Positions 1 to 8,221 of a stretch of DNA of 26,472 bases are shown one piece after another. The notes under the pieces are model-generated. The model did not search any database and was not told the origin of the DNA. It saw only the letters and a program-made list of their open reading frames with translations. This DNA is from a virus, in IMG/VR virus record IMGVR_UViG_3300042565_003507, positions 1-26,472 of that record, one strand, 5' to 3'. A program made the position numbers and the translations under genes. The first letter of the stretch is position 1. Every line of letters begins with the position of its first letter.

Positions 1-493
1 TCATATTTTGGCACTCATCAACTATTACTATGCTATTTTTAAATGTTAGACCTCTTACTAAATTTACAGGGACAAAGTTTATTACACCTGATTTTAGAAT
101 GTGATGGACATCAGTCGGAGATAATAGCTCGTTCAACTTGTCCATAAGTGGCATAGACCAAGGATGAAATTTTTCATGTAAATCTCCCGGTAAATGCCCG
201 AGCTTGTTAGTAGCAGATTCCACAACACTTCTAATATAAACTATTTCTTCTACCTGATATTTGCGTAAAAGTAGTAGTGATGCTAAGGCTGCGACAAATG
301 TCTTCGCGCTTCCAGCCGGTCCGTTTACTATACACATATTAGTGGTTTGTTCTAATATGGTTGTGAGAAATGCTTTATGAACATCGCTCAGAGGAAATTC
401 ATTTTTAATTTCAAATTTATTGTTCCACTGTCTCTCTAAGCTCGATTCAACCTCGCTCAGAGGACCCGTCTTAGGCCTCGTTTTTCTTGGCAT
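1..493 (-). CDS. phoH: PhoH-like ATPase (3' part lies outside the window)
   Basis: Reading leftwards from an ATG at 493 the frame stays open for 164 codons to the window edge, so only the N-terminal part is visible. A Walker A motif GPAGSAKT lies at about residues 58-65. It is followed by the PhoH-type segment LGHLPGDLHEKFHPW near residues 95-115 and a Walker B-like VIVDECQN near residues 155-163. These are the hallmarks of the PhoH P-loop ATPase family, common in T4-like marine phages. Family members are linked to phosphate stress or RNA metabolism in bacteria, and the phage role is unsettled. The gene is divergent from the P-loop NTPase gene at 553, with a 59-base gap. The family call is firm; function is not claimed. 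Confidence 0.9.
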   Translation of the reverse strand, partial: MPRKTRPKTGPLSEVESSLERQWNNKFEIKNEFPLSDVHKAFLTTILEQTTNMCIVNGPAGSAKTFVAALASLLLLRKYQVEEIVYIRSVVESATNKLGHLPGDLHEKFHPWSMPLMDKLNELLSPTDVHHILKSGVINFVPVNLVRGLTFKNSIVIVDECQNM

Positions 494-538
494 ATACGTT
501 TATTTAGTCAATTAAGTTTTGATTTACCCTAATATAGA

Positions 539-546
539 AGTAAATA
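539..546 (+). promoter_or_regulatory. Late-promoter-like box (AGTAAATA) before the P-loop NTPase gene
   Basis: AGTAAATA is followed by 6 bases and then the ATG at 553. It is a variant of the T4 late -10 element TATAAATA and has the same spacing as the better matches elsewhere in the window. Two of eight bases differ from consensus, so this is one of the weaker members. Confidence 0.4.
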
Positions 547-552
547 TACCAT

Positions 553-1260
553 ATGAGAATAGCAGTTTCTGGCACAGCAAACACTGGTAAAACTACCTTT
601 ATTAAGGATTTTATTAATAAATGGCCTTCTTATAAAACTCCGGAAAAAACTTATAGAGATATAATTGTTGAAAAAAATCTGCCCCACAGTGATAAAACAT
701 CTATTGCTACCCAGAGAGCTATTTTAGACTTTCAAGTAGAGACTCAATCATCTTACTCTAAAGATGATAATGTAATTTTTGATAGATGCCCGCTTGACAA
801 TTTAGTATATTCAATGTGGGCACTTAATGAGGGCAATAGCGATATCGATGAAAAATTTATTGAAGAGTCGATTCCACTAGTGAGAGAATCGATGAAAAAT
901 CTTGATATTATCTTCTTTATTCCGCTAACCAAGGTAGCTCCTATTGCTATTGTAGATGACGGAATGAGACAAGCTAATGAAGATTATATTAAAGAAGTTG
1001 ATTATATCTTTAAAGAGTTTCAACGAAGATATAGTCATCAGTCTTTCGAGCCTTTTTTTCCTCAAAATGATGTACCAGCTTTGATTGAGATATTTGGTTC
1101 GCGGCAGGAAAGATTAGCTATAGCTGGTCTTTATATTGATGTTGACGGGGACGCAATCGAGGGAGATATGGAGTCCTTGTTAGGAAAAGAAGCTGTGGAA
1201 GAGCTCTTTAAATCTCAAAAAGACGAGCTTTTTAAGACTAAAAACGTTATTTTTAGTTAA
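553..1260 (+). CDS. P-loop NTPase/kinase-like protein (AAA_28/NadR-like)
   Basis: A 235-residue protein beginning MRIAVSGTANTGKTTF. The P-loop GTANTGKTT sits at residues 7-15, where small-molecule kinases carry it. A conserved-looking FDRCPLDNLVYS at about residues 76-87 resembles the DR(x)xxD substrate/lid region of nucleoside-kinase-like and NadR-like P-loop proteins. A hydrophobic strand IIFFIPLT near residue 118 would follow. No membrane segment or signal peptide is seen. Substrate cannot be told from sequence; nucleotide, nucleoside or protein targets are all possible. A TAAATA box ends 6 bases before the ATG. The gene ends convergently with, and overlaps by 4 bases, the 288-aa fibre-type gene on the other strand. 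Confidence 0.75.
   Translation: MRIAVSGTANTGKTTFIKDFINKWPSYKTPEKTYRDIIVEKNLPHSDKTSIATQRAILDFQVETQSSYSKDDNVIFDRCPLDNLVYSMWALNEGNSDIDEKFIEESIPLVRESMKNLDIIFFIPLTKVAPIAIVDDGMRQANEDYIKEVDYIFKEFQRRYSHQSFEPFFPQNDVPALIEIFGSRQERLAIAGLYIDVDGDAIEGDMESLLGKEAVEELFKSQKDELFKTKNVIFS
1237..1257. terminator. Possible bidirectional A/T-rich hairpin at a convergent gene end
   Basis: ACTAAAAA (1237-1244) and TTTTTAGT (1250-1257) form an 8-bp stem around the loop CGTTA. It sits across the ends of two convergent genes, where a bidirectional terminator is expected. The stem is AT-rich and therefore weak. Confidence 0.3.
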
Positions 1261-2123
1261 AATTGTTCGTCGAGATTTACCCCTAGTAGATCATAAATAT
1301 CGTCCTGTGAAACTCTTTCTAAAATAATTTGAGCCGGGTAAGTTGTACCATTATAGTGGGCGTAATTTAATAGAGGTGGTTTAGGAATTACGTTATTATT
1401 GAGAGATCCGTCGCCGAGGACAATATTACCGTCAGTCGAGACGCGCAGACCTACTCTTGCGGTTTTACATATATAGAAGAAACCATCAATGGTAGATGTT
1501 ATTGTTCGTTTTCCTTTCAAGGCTCTAGCAGGAGTATATTTAATATCGCCTACTAGCATAGTTCTTGATGGAGTATCTAGCTGAGCAATATTAGTTGCTA
1601 TATTACAACCATAAGGCTCTCCTACGTAAATTCCAGAAGACTCATAATATTTACCGGGGTTCCGTATACAGAATGATGTTGCAGCTCGAACTCTGTATGT
1701 ACCAGGAAGAAGTAAAATACTCCCATCATTAGATAAAATCTGATCAGAGCTCGCATATGAACTTGCTAATGAATTAGCCCCAATAAAATTAAAAGGAATA
1801 ATATAATTAATAGTATTTTTTATAATAACTTCTGATAAGTCAGAGGGTCTCATTTTATAATATAGTGCGATAGCTCCTTTAAGACCAGTGTTTACGTTCA
1901 GAGCGCTTGCTGCTATAAAAAAATTATCGTTTATTGAATTTAATAAATTGGTATTATTTTCAACCACGGGTCCGAATTCTGCATTATAATTTTTAAAAAT
2001 AATATCTTTAATTGAGATAGTTCTTATTCCTTCAGAAGTATCAATAATGATCTTACTATTATTGTCAATTATTTGTATTGACGGTATATTGCTTAAATTA
2101 ATTTCTGTAGTGTGATTACTCAT
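1257..2123 (-). CDS. Short tail-fibre-type protein lacking a glycine-rich tip (paralogue of the long adhesins)
   Basis: A 288-residue protein starting MSNHTTEINLSNIPS. Residues ~10-60 (NNSKIIIDTSEG...TISIKDIIF) resemble the N-terminus of the two long adhesins upstream (GDKIIVEKSDKQVYLVDY; TDKIIVQAPNDQTYITEF). The C-terminal half carries the module they share: LLPGTYRVRA, then DGFFYICKT, then an ending of type IILERVS. The protein stops where the long proteins continue into a Thr/Pro linker and glycine-rich tip. No signal peptide or membrane segment is seen. Its start overlaps the upstream gene's stop (TAATG), so the two are probably translationally coupled. It is likely a virion fibre or collar component. 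Homology to the neighbours is seen by eye; the exact role is inferred. Confidence 0.65.
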   Translation of the reverse strand: MSNHTTEINLSNIPSIQIIDNNSKIIIDTSEGIRTISIKDIIFKNYNAEFGPVVENNTNLLNSINDNFFIAASALNVNTGLKGAIALYYKMRPSDLSEVIIKNTINYIIPFNFIGANSLASSYASSDQILSNDGSILLLPGTYRVRAATSFCIRNPGKYYESSGIYVGEPYGCNIATNIAQLDTPSRTMLVGDIKYTPARALKGKRTITSTIDGFFYICKTARVGLRVSTDGNIVLGDGSLNNNVIPKPPLLNYAHYNGTTYPAQIILERVSQDDIYDLLGVNLDEQF

Positions 2124-4477
2124 TAAAAATTTGCATTGTTAGGAAATGATTTTCCTGATCCCCATATAACTCTGACCGCTCCTTGACCTCCATCCATAAC
2201 ATCTATGTTGGTGTCTCTATATGTTATACTGCGACCACCTTTTCCGAATACCGGGCCAGTTAGCGATGATCCATCATCTCCATTATCGCCTAGTATAGGC
2301 ACACTATTGCTTCCTATGGGTCTACCAGTTCCTCCGACGCCGCCGCCGCCCCTGCCTCTCCAGCCAGTACCCCCGCCGCGGCCTCCAGGGTTAAGCCATC
2401 CAGTGCCTCCACCACCACCACCCCCATTGCTACCGGATTGACCATTAATAGGCGGAGTTAATTGGCTACCCCCATCGCCTCCATTACCGCTATACCCGCC
2501 GGCGCCGCCTCCGCCGCCAATAGATTCAAGCGGAGGGGTAGATCCTGGCTTGCGATAATTTTCTCCACCGTTGCCCCCTCTACTCACTGCATCCCCTCTT
2601 CCTGCAGATCCGTTGTTACCTCCAGGCGCGCGACATAATAGTTCTTCAGCAGTTGAATTTTTGCGACGAACCCAAAGTTCTGAATTACCGCCAATCCTAC
2701 TAGTAACGCCCCTATTTTCCCAAGATCTTCCTTGACCAGGATCACCGGGCCTAAGAATTAAAGTATCGCCTACGCTTACTGGTATAAAATTTTTATATGC
2801 TAAACTTCCTCCGTTACCTCCTTTGCCAGCCCTATAAATTCCTTGAGTAAAATCCGACTTATACCCCCCAGCGCCACCGCCTATACATACTACATGAACG
2901 TGAGTTATTAAAGAATTTTGAATGGTATAATTTACAATCCCGCTGGTAGATGTTGCTGTTACTTGACCGGCTGGCACTGGTGCGGGAGTAGTTGGAGCAG
3001 GGGTAGTTGGAGCAGGGGTAGTTGGAGCAGGGGTAGTTGGAGCGGGGGTAGTTTGTCCAGCGATGCACTTGTGGTAATAAGTGGATGGATCTACTATATA
3101 TTGTCGTTGAGAAATGACCCCATTTAAATCTACCCTAAAAATAGTATCATATGTTTGACCGACTTGCTTATTATTATCTATAATAAGACCGTACCACCCA
3201 GGCGATAATAATTTTAAGCTAGAGTCTCGAATATCATATTTTGCAAATCCAGTATCTACTACTCCTTGATTATTAGGCTGTTGGGTTCGATATCGAACAT
3301 TATCCCCTACCTTTATATATCCCTGATATGATTTAGGCTCTGTAATATACCCTCTTAGATCCCCGACATAAGTGTTAGTATTACTTCTAAGTTGAAATGG
3401 TAGCGTTGTAATAGTAAATTTAGACGAAGCAGGTACGACGCTAGTGTCCTGAGCATCAATCCGCTGCAGCCAACCAGCGTTATAAATTAACGGTACTCTC
3501 TGCTGTAATACTAGAGCTTGGGATCTATACCCCGCGGGGGAATCTTCGAGAGGATTTAACGTATTTGTTTCCGAGATTCTTTCTATAATTAATCTCGATT
3601 GATTATACTGCTCTCTACCAAATAAATCACTCAAACTAAGGTATTTTATATCTACTTCGTTGTTATTTGTATCTTGGCTATATGTACCGGTTACGATACC
3701 GGGATATAAGCGACCGAGAGTATGTACCTTTAGCCCGTATTGTCTTGTTTTATCAGTATAAAAGAATCCGTTTAAGGTTAATGTAATACTTTGACCGACC
3801 GTGTTATAGGTAGATGAACCAGACCCATTTATAATAACTCTCTCAGGTGAAGTTAATTGAACAAACGATAGATATGCCCACAGTTGTTGTTTTTTTTGTA
3901 TAAACTCGTCAATATTTTGTTGTTGCAAATCAATATTAACGTCTGGAGACAAACTAATACTTGCCCTTATTCTATATGTTCCTTTAGGTATCGATATTGT
4001 ACCAGCTCCAAATACGATTTTATCTACATCGCATTCGAGATTATCTGTTTGAGTTGCTTCATCTATGCTAATTTCGAGCTTATTTACAATAGATTCATCT
4101 AATAACACAAGATTATTAGGGCCATAATATGGTATGTTACTCGAAACAATGTATTCTCTATAATTTGAAGAACTTAAAGTTCCCTGAGTAGTAACACTTG
4201 TTAAATCTATTAAGTGTGCTGTCGATCGACCGATACTTTTTTCGGTAAGTTCCCTAACTAATTCATTAAACTTATTATTCGTATAGCTAGAAATATCTAA
4301 TACATTTTTTGAATCTTTTACGAGATCTTGCTGAAAAGAAATTTGGTCTTCAGAGACATATAAATTATCGTAATCTACGAGATATACCTGTTTATCGCTT
4401 TTTTCCACTATAATTTTATCGCCTGGAATAAAATCCGGACTGATTGGTAGATCGCTTATTTTTGGTATCTCCGACAT
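2123..4477 (-). CDS. Long modular tail-fibre adhesin with PAPTT linker and glycine-rich tip
   Basis: I place the start at the ATG at 4477 (MSEIPKISDLPIS, 784 aa), not the in-frame upstream codon at 4501, because a perfect TATAAATA lies 5 bases before it. Order of parts: N-terminal module (GDKIIVEKSDKQVYLVDY, ~20-45); beta-rich module (PKGTYRIRA ... LNGFFYTDKT ... RLIIERIS, ~130-305); a second module ending SPGWYGLIIDN (~330-465); five PAPTT-type repeats (~475-500); a glycine-rich domain from about 500 to the end, with long GGGGG runs, ending GAVRVIWGSGKSFPN. Glycine-rich polyGly-II-type tips are known receptor-binding modules of T4-like phages (S16 gp38 type), and this ending is common in marine T4-like adhesins. 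A receptor-binding role is inferred. The visible GC richness of 2300-2600 comes from Gly codons. Confidence 0.75.
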   Translation of the reverse strand: MSEIPKISDLPISPDFIPGDKIIVEKSDKQVYLVDYDNLYVSEDQISFQQDLVKDSKNVLDISSYTNNKFNELVRELTEKSIGRSTAHLIDLTSVTTQGTLSSSNYREYIVSSNIPYYGPNNLVLLDESIVNKLEISIDEATQTDNLECDVDKIVFGAGTISIPKGTYRIRASISLSPDVNIDLQQQNIDEFIQKKQQLWAYLSFVQLTSPERVIINGSGSSTYNTVGQSITLTLNGFFYTDKTRQYGLKVHTLGRLYPGIVTGTYSQDTNNNEVDIKYLSLSDLFGREQYNQSRLIIERISETNTLNPLEDSPAGYRSQALVLQQRVPLIYNAGWLQRIDAQDTSVVPASSKFTITTLPFQLRSNTNTYVGDLRGYITEPKSYQGYIKVGDNVRYRTQQPNNQGVVDTGFAKYDIRDSSLKLLSPGWYGLIIDNNKQVGQTYDTIFRVDLNGVISQRQYIVDPSTYYHKCIAGQTTPAPTTPAPTTPAPTTPAPTTPAPVPAGQVTATSTSGIVNYTIQNSLITHVHVVCIGGGAGGYKSDFTQGIYRAGKGGNGGSLAYKNFIPVSVGDTLILRPGDPGQGRSWENRGVTSRIGGNSELWVRRKNSTAEELLCRAPGGNNGSAGRGDAVSRGGNGGENYRKPGSTPPLESIGGGGGAGGYSGNGGDGGSQLTPPINGQSGSNGGGGGGGTGWLNPGGRGGGTGWRGRGGGGVGGTGRPIGSNSVPILGDNGDDGSSLTGPVFGKGGRSITYRDTNIDVMDGGQGAVRVIWGSGKSFPNNANF
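2979..3053. repeat. Five tandem 15-bp units encoding the PAPTT linker
   Basis: Five in-register 15-base units of type GGAGCAGGGGTAGTT (plus-strand reading). The three units at 2994-3038 are identical and the outer two differ by one to three bases. On the minus strand they encode Pro-Ala-Pro-Thr-Thr repeats between the beta-rich modules and the glycine-rich tip. Gain or loss of a unit would keep frame and change only linker length. Confidence 0.9.
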
Positions 4478-4482
4478 AATAA

Positions 4483-4490
4483 TATTTATA
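4483..4490 (-). promoter_or_regulatory. T4-type late promoter box TATAAATA for the 784-aa adhesin
   Basis: The minus strand reads TATAAATA at 4490-4483, then TTATT, then the ATG at 4477. It is an exact match to the T4 gp55-dependent late -10 box. It lies immediately after the stop codon of the upstream 285-aa gene (4493-4491), so it fills the whole intergenic gap. Confidence 0.7.
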
Positions 4491-5348
4491 TTAACTATCA
4501 ATATATTGTTTTCTCATCTGACCGTATACGGAGATATTATCTTGTGGGTAATTATCATGGAAGCTAACAACTTTATTAGACTCAATTTTTACAAATGTAT
4601 CGAAGTTAATACCTATCCCGGCCTTTATAGTATACGGGGCACTATCCAGAGAAACTACGCCGTACCAACCGTTACGAAGAGTGGATAATTCATCGATAAA
4701 CAAATTTATAGGATTATAATAATTGGATATTCTGTTAAGATTAGTTATTTCGCCAAAACCTCTACCTATCTTTATATCCTTAGAGCTATTTTCAATAGAT
4801 ACAGGTGTATATTTTTGCAAATCTATTTTTTTAGTAAAAATATAACTGCCTATTTCTAATCTTCCTCCTGGTAAATTTGAAAAGGATTGTATATCTCCAG
4901 CCCATAGAGACCACGTTAAGTCTCCTGACATAATGGGAGTTTTAGACGGTACAGTCTCGCTATAACTTTCTAAAAATTTAGGATATACTAAATCAGTAAA
5001 TTGCTCTCGCCATGTATTATAAATTTGATATCGCCTACATGTAGCTGCTATTAAATATAACTCAGGAAAAAGGTAGCTATCTTCAACTGATATTGTGCCA
5101 ACATTAGTAGGCGATGATAATGTTTTTATAGATTTAATAGCATCAAATGTATTGTTTGCAAAATTTAGCCCTAATAAATCTAGATTCTCTCTTACACCAC
5201 CGATAGAGATATTTGAATTAGAAGGTACATTATCCCAGGACCATCCATCAACATAAAATAAAAACCCGGAAAAATAAAACGATTGATTAGGGTATAAATC
5301 GTTTATCTGCGGTATATTAACATCCTGTATGTAGTTATTCTGACTCAT
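4491..5348 (-). CDS. Short fibre-type structural protein sharing the WYG module
   Basis: A 285-residue protein starting MSQNNYIQDVNIPQI. Its C-terminal half (GDLTWSLWAGDIQS ... RNGWYGVVSLDSAPY ... FVKIESNKVVS) matches by eye the second module of the 784-aa adhesin (GDLRGYITEPKSY ... SPGWYGLIIDN ... FRVDLNGVIS). It has neither the GTYRVRA module nor a glycine-rich tip. It lies 3 bases after the 653-aa adhesin gene and just before the 784-aa one, so all are probably co-transcribed late genes. No signal peptide or membrane segment is seen. I infer a fibre or baseplate-associated component, perhaps a chaperone-like or spacer subunit. No specific family is recognised. Confidence 0.6.
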   Translation of the reverse strand: MSQNNYIQDVNIPQINDLYPNQSFYFSGFLFYVDGWSWDNVPSNSNISIGGVRENLDLLGLNFANNTFDAIKSIKTLSSPTNVGTISVEDSYLFPELYLIAATCRRYQIYNTWREQFTDLVYPKFLESYSETVPSKTPIMSGDLTWSLWAGDIQSFSNLPGGRLEIGSYIFTKKIDLQKYTPVSIENSSKDIKIGRGFGEITNLNRISNYYNPINLFIDELSTLRNGWYGVVSLDSAPYTIKAGIGINFDTFVKIESNKVVSFHDNYPQDNISVYGQMRKQYIDS

Positions 5349-5351
5349 ATT

Positions 5352-7313
5352 TTATTCTGCATCTCTTGGAAAGCTCCTATTTTCTCCCCATATAATTCTA
5401 ACAGCTCCATTACCCCCGTGTCGCGGAGATACATTTAACCCTATTGGTGCTCCCATGAATTCGCCCTTACCGCCGCCGCCGCCTCCAAAATTAAATCCAA
5501 ATGATTTTCTTTCATCGAGATCTATACCGCGGTGTAAGTTTCTCGAGCCAGTTCTACCCGCATTGCCGTTAGCTCTTACAGCAGGTAGATTTCCTCCTAT
5601 ACCATCTACACCTATACCATATAGACCGACACCACCACCGCCTCCGCCAGCGGTACCGGTTCCCTTGCCTCCGGAACCACCGCCGCCCCCTCCTCCATTA
5701 CTATCTTGACCATCACTATTCCAATTGCCCCCATTCCCCCCGGCGCTGGTATATCCCCCAGCGCCGCCTCCCCCGCCTCCAGCGGTAGCTCCTTCTGGAG
5801 TCGAGCCTCGCCCTCCGCGCCCGCCGTTTCCTCCCCCAATTCCTCTATTACGGTCTATGTCTGTGCTAGAAGATTTATTAGCGGGTTGAGCAACATTGCC
5901 AACTCTTCCTCCTCGACCTCCTGCAGCTCTTAATAGAACAAGGCCGTTTTGGTTATTCAACTTCACTACAGTATCCTCTCCATCAGTACCAGGAGTATCT
6001 TGGCCATCAATATTTACCCTATATGATGTTCCCCCGGCCCCTACATCTACCCATATTTTTGATCCCGGTGTGACTTTAATATTATTGCGCCATCTTAAGT
6101 CCCCGCCATTACCTCCATTCGGAATTAAATCATTTGTTGCGGCCCCGCCTCCTCCTGCTCCGACTGCTACTATATCTATAGATGTCACTCCATTGGGAAC
6201 GATCCATGTATGAGCTCCTACGCCAGTAAACAATCTTTCCCCTGATGGTTGTTTGCGCGGAGGAGGAGTCGGAGTAGTATTAATAGGCGGCCCTCCTGTT
6301 AAGATTGGCCTCAGCGTAGTAGTAGCAGTGGGTCTAGTAGTAGTAGTAGTTGTTCTATTTTGAGGCACCGTAGATAATACATCTACCTCTGGGCCTGTGA
6401 TTTCAAATTCAAAAGGATTATCTGTAATTTTTTCAAAGACAATTTGTAGAGGATTATATAGCGATGGAGGTAATTCACTCTCACTGTCCGGGCTAGGGTA
6501 TCCTACGATATAAGTGCCAGCAGTATGAGCTTTTAGCTTAATATTAGAGGTTTTACATATAGAAATAAACCCGTACATGTATGTAACCCCTGTCGCAGGC
6601 ATCTCATAATTTGATTTAAGATATGCTTCCCATTCTGCTTGAGTTCCACACCAGCTAGAGGGAGCAGCTGTGAGGGTTACTTCTGGCGCATAGTCAATAA
6701 TAGGGGTGCTAACTAATAGGGATTCGTTCGGTTCTGTATCTTTATATAGTTCTAAAGTCAGATAGCCTCTATCTCCATTCCCATTAGACGTACCATTTGT
6801 ATTAAAGCTGCCTGCGGGCCCAGCCAATGTAAAGGAGCCAGAGCATTCTACCTTATATATTCCAGGGGAAATATTTATACCTTCGTCAGATTGCGAATTT
6901 TCTAGCCCCGAAGCATCAACGCTGAATTGCGTTATATTGTCGATAGGGGGAGGAGCAATTGTACTGACTTGAAAATAATTTAGAGACAAATTAGTTGTAG
7001 CGATAGTTTGCTGACCGATGGTAAGACCGGTCTCGTTTGTGAATTCCTTAAGATATAAGCACAAAACTTCAGGAACTACAACAATATTAATCCTACTATC
7101 TACATATTCCGCTACATCCCCAGATATTTGCTGTGCCAATAATATATTACTCTCAAGAGTATTAGCTAGTTCAAAATTATTCCTATCAAATATAACATTG
7201 CCGAATTCTGTAATATATGTTTGATCATTAGGAGCTTGTACAATGATTTTATCAGTAGAATCAATAATTGAATTACTTTCAGGTAGAATTTGCCTTAAAT
7301 TAGCATCAGACAT
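5352..7313 (-). CDS. Long tail-fibre adhesin with Thr-rich linker and glycine-rich tip
   Basis: Start placed at the ATG at 7313 (MSDANLRQILPES, 653 aa); the in-frame TTG one codon upstream is less likely. Order of parts: N-terminal module (TDKIIVQAPNDQTYITEF, ~18-40); beta-rich module with SPGIYKVECSGSF, GFISICKT and LQIVFEKIT (~140-300); a Thr-rich linker (TTTTTTRPTATTTLRP, ~318-335); a Pro-rich spacer; then from ~360 a glycine-rich domain opening GAHTWIVPNGVTSIDIVAVGAGGGG. It ends GAVRIIWGENRSFP, like the 784-aa paralogue. Members of this group are tail-fibre tip adhesins in T4-like phages; receptor recognition is inferred. It is the first gene of the leftward adhesin run and has a CATAAATA box 6 bases before its ATG. 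Confidence 0.75.
   Translation of the reverse strand: MSDANLRQILPESNSIIDSTDKIIVQAPNDQTYITEFGNVIFDRNNFELANTLESNILLAQQISGDVAEYVDSRINIVVVPEVLCLYLKEFTNETGLTIGQQTIATTNLSLNYFQVSTIAPPPIDNITQFSVDASGLENSQSDEGINISPGIYKVECSGSFTLAGPAGSFNTNGTSNGNGDRGYLTLELYKDTEPNESLLVSTPIIDYAPEVTLTAAPSSWCGTQAEWEAYLKSNYEMPATGVTYMYGFISICKTSNIKLKAHTAGTYIVGYPSPDSESELPPSLYNPLQIVFEKITDNPFEFEITGPEVDVLSTVPQNRTTTTTTRPTATTTLRPILTGGPPINTTPTPPPRKQPSGERLFTGVGAHTWIVPNGVTSIDIVAVGAGGGGAATNDLIPNGGNGGDLRWRNNIKVTPGSKIWVDVGAGGTSYRVNIDGQDTPGTDGEDTVVKLNNQNGLVLLRAAGGRGGRVGNVAQPANKSSSTDIDRNRGIGGGNGGRGGRGSTPEGATAGGGGGGAGGYTSAGGNGGNWNSDGQDSNGGGGGGGSGGKGTGTAGGGGGGVGLYGIGVDGIGGNLPAVRANGNAGRTGSRNLHRGIDLDERKSFGFNFGGGGGGKGEFMGAPIGLNVSPRHGGNGAVRIIWGENRSFPRDAE
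6335..6350. repeat. TAG trinucleotide run in the Thr-rich linker codons
   Basis: Five TAG units plus one base on the plus strand, encoding consecutive Thr codons (ACT) on the minus strand. A related GTA/GTAGTAG cluster lies at 6316-6326. Slippage here would keep frame and alter Thr number. Confidence 0.7.
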
Positions 7314-7319
7314 CAAAAA

Positions 7320-7327
7320 TATTTATG
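7320..7327 (-). promoter_or_regulatory. Late promoter box CATAAATA for the 653-aa adhesin
   Basis: The minus strand reads CATAAATA, then TTTTTG, then the ATG at 7313. It is a one-mismatch form of the T4 late box and sits in the 56-base divergent gap to the glycosyltransferase cluster. Confidence 0.6.
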
Positions 7328-7369
7328 CAAAAAAGTTGATATATAAACTTAACATATTACTATATTTAT

Positions 7370-8212
7370 ATGGAGGATAAAATCGGCATCGCCTTTATAA
7401 CCTGTAATAGAGAAGAATTTTTAAAACAGTCTGTAGAATCATTTCAATCAGATATTAAGGAACTCGAAAATGCGTCTGTAATTATTGTAAACGATGGCAA
7501 ACCTTTACATAATAAATTTGATAATGTTACAAATAACAAGAAAAATTTAGGAGTAGGTAAAACCAAAAATATAGCTCTTAAAAAACTATATGAACAAGGC
7601 TGTGAGCATATTTTTATTATCGAAGACGATATTATTAAGAGAGTGGGATGTAATATTAATGTTTTTAAAGAATATATTAGATATAGTAAAACTACAGGTA
7701 TTCAACACTTTATGTTTGGCTATCATGGTCCTGCAAATAAAGGAAATATTTCAAAAGGATCACCACTTCCTCGATTAGTTTTTGAATATTCCGATGATGT
7801 AAGAGTGTTATTAAATCTCCATTGTGTGGGAGCATTTTGTTATTACTCCGCGAAATGCCTTAATGCGGTAGGCTTTATGGATGAAGAATATAATAATGCG
7901 TTCGAGCATGTTGATCATTCATATATGATAGCGAAGGCGGATATGATTCCTGGATATTGGTGGTGGCCGGATATTGACAAGAGTTATGAAATTTTAGATG
8001 AAATACAATGTAGCGAGGAATCCTCCACTATTAGACCAAGAAAAGATTGGAAGGAAAATATATTGAAGGGGGCCGAGTATTTTTATAAAAAGCACGGATA
8101 TAGACCGGCTTGGGATAATTATGTCCCAGATCAAAGCGATCAAAAAGTAAAGGAAAAACTTATCAATATTTTCGAAAAATATAGTGTTGATTTGAATTTA
8201 TATAGAGATTAA
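7370..8212 (+). CDS. GT2/GT-A type glycosyltransferase
   Basis: A 280-residue protein with a GT-A N-terminus: IGIAFITCNREEFLKQSVES at ~5-24, a VIIVNDG strand/loop at ~38-44, NLGVGKTKNIAL at ~59-70, and an acidic metal/nucleotide-sugar site IIEDD at 83-87. The second half has HCVGAFCYYSA and a FMDEEYNNAFEHVDHSYM segment, the usual acceptor-side acidic motif of GT2 enzymes. It should transfer a sugar from a nucleotide-sugar donor; donor and acceptor are unknown. It is cytoplasmic, with no membrane helix. It opens the rightward sugar-modification cluster and is divergent from the adhesin genes. Confidence 0.85.
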   Translation: MEDKIGIAFITCNREEFLKQSVESFQSDIKELENASVIIVNDGKPLHNKFDNVTNNKKNLGVGKTKNIALKKLYEQGCEHIFIIEDDIIKRVGCNINVFKEYIRYSKTTGIQHFMFGYHGPANKGNISKGSPLPRLVFEYSDDVRVLLNLHCVGAFCYYSAKCLNAVGFMDEEYNNAFEHVDHSYMIAKADMIPGYWWWPDIDKSYEILDEIQCSEESSTIRPRKDWKENILKGAEYFYKKHGYRPAWDNYVPDQSDQKVKEKLINIFEKYSVDLNLYRD

Positions 8213-8221
8213 ATAACCGAT

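Noticed and set aside
2205-2441. Proline-rich open frame on the plus strand opposite the 784-aa adhesin
   Set aside because: It is the antisense of glycine codons (GGN/CCN); the same effect gives frames at 5455-5709 and 5896-6213. No independent start context.
2300-2600. GC-rich block as a foreign island
   Set aside because: The composition is explained by poly-glycine coding; codons outside the glycine tracts match the neighbours. The same holds for 5460-5850.
2859-3127. Two 69-aa frames overlapping the PAPTT repeat on either strand
   Set aside because: They are out-of-frame readings of the 15-bp repeat (SNYPC and SWSRG runs), with no supporting start context.
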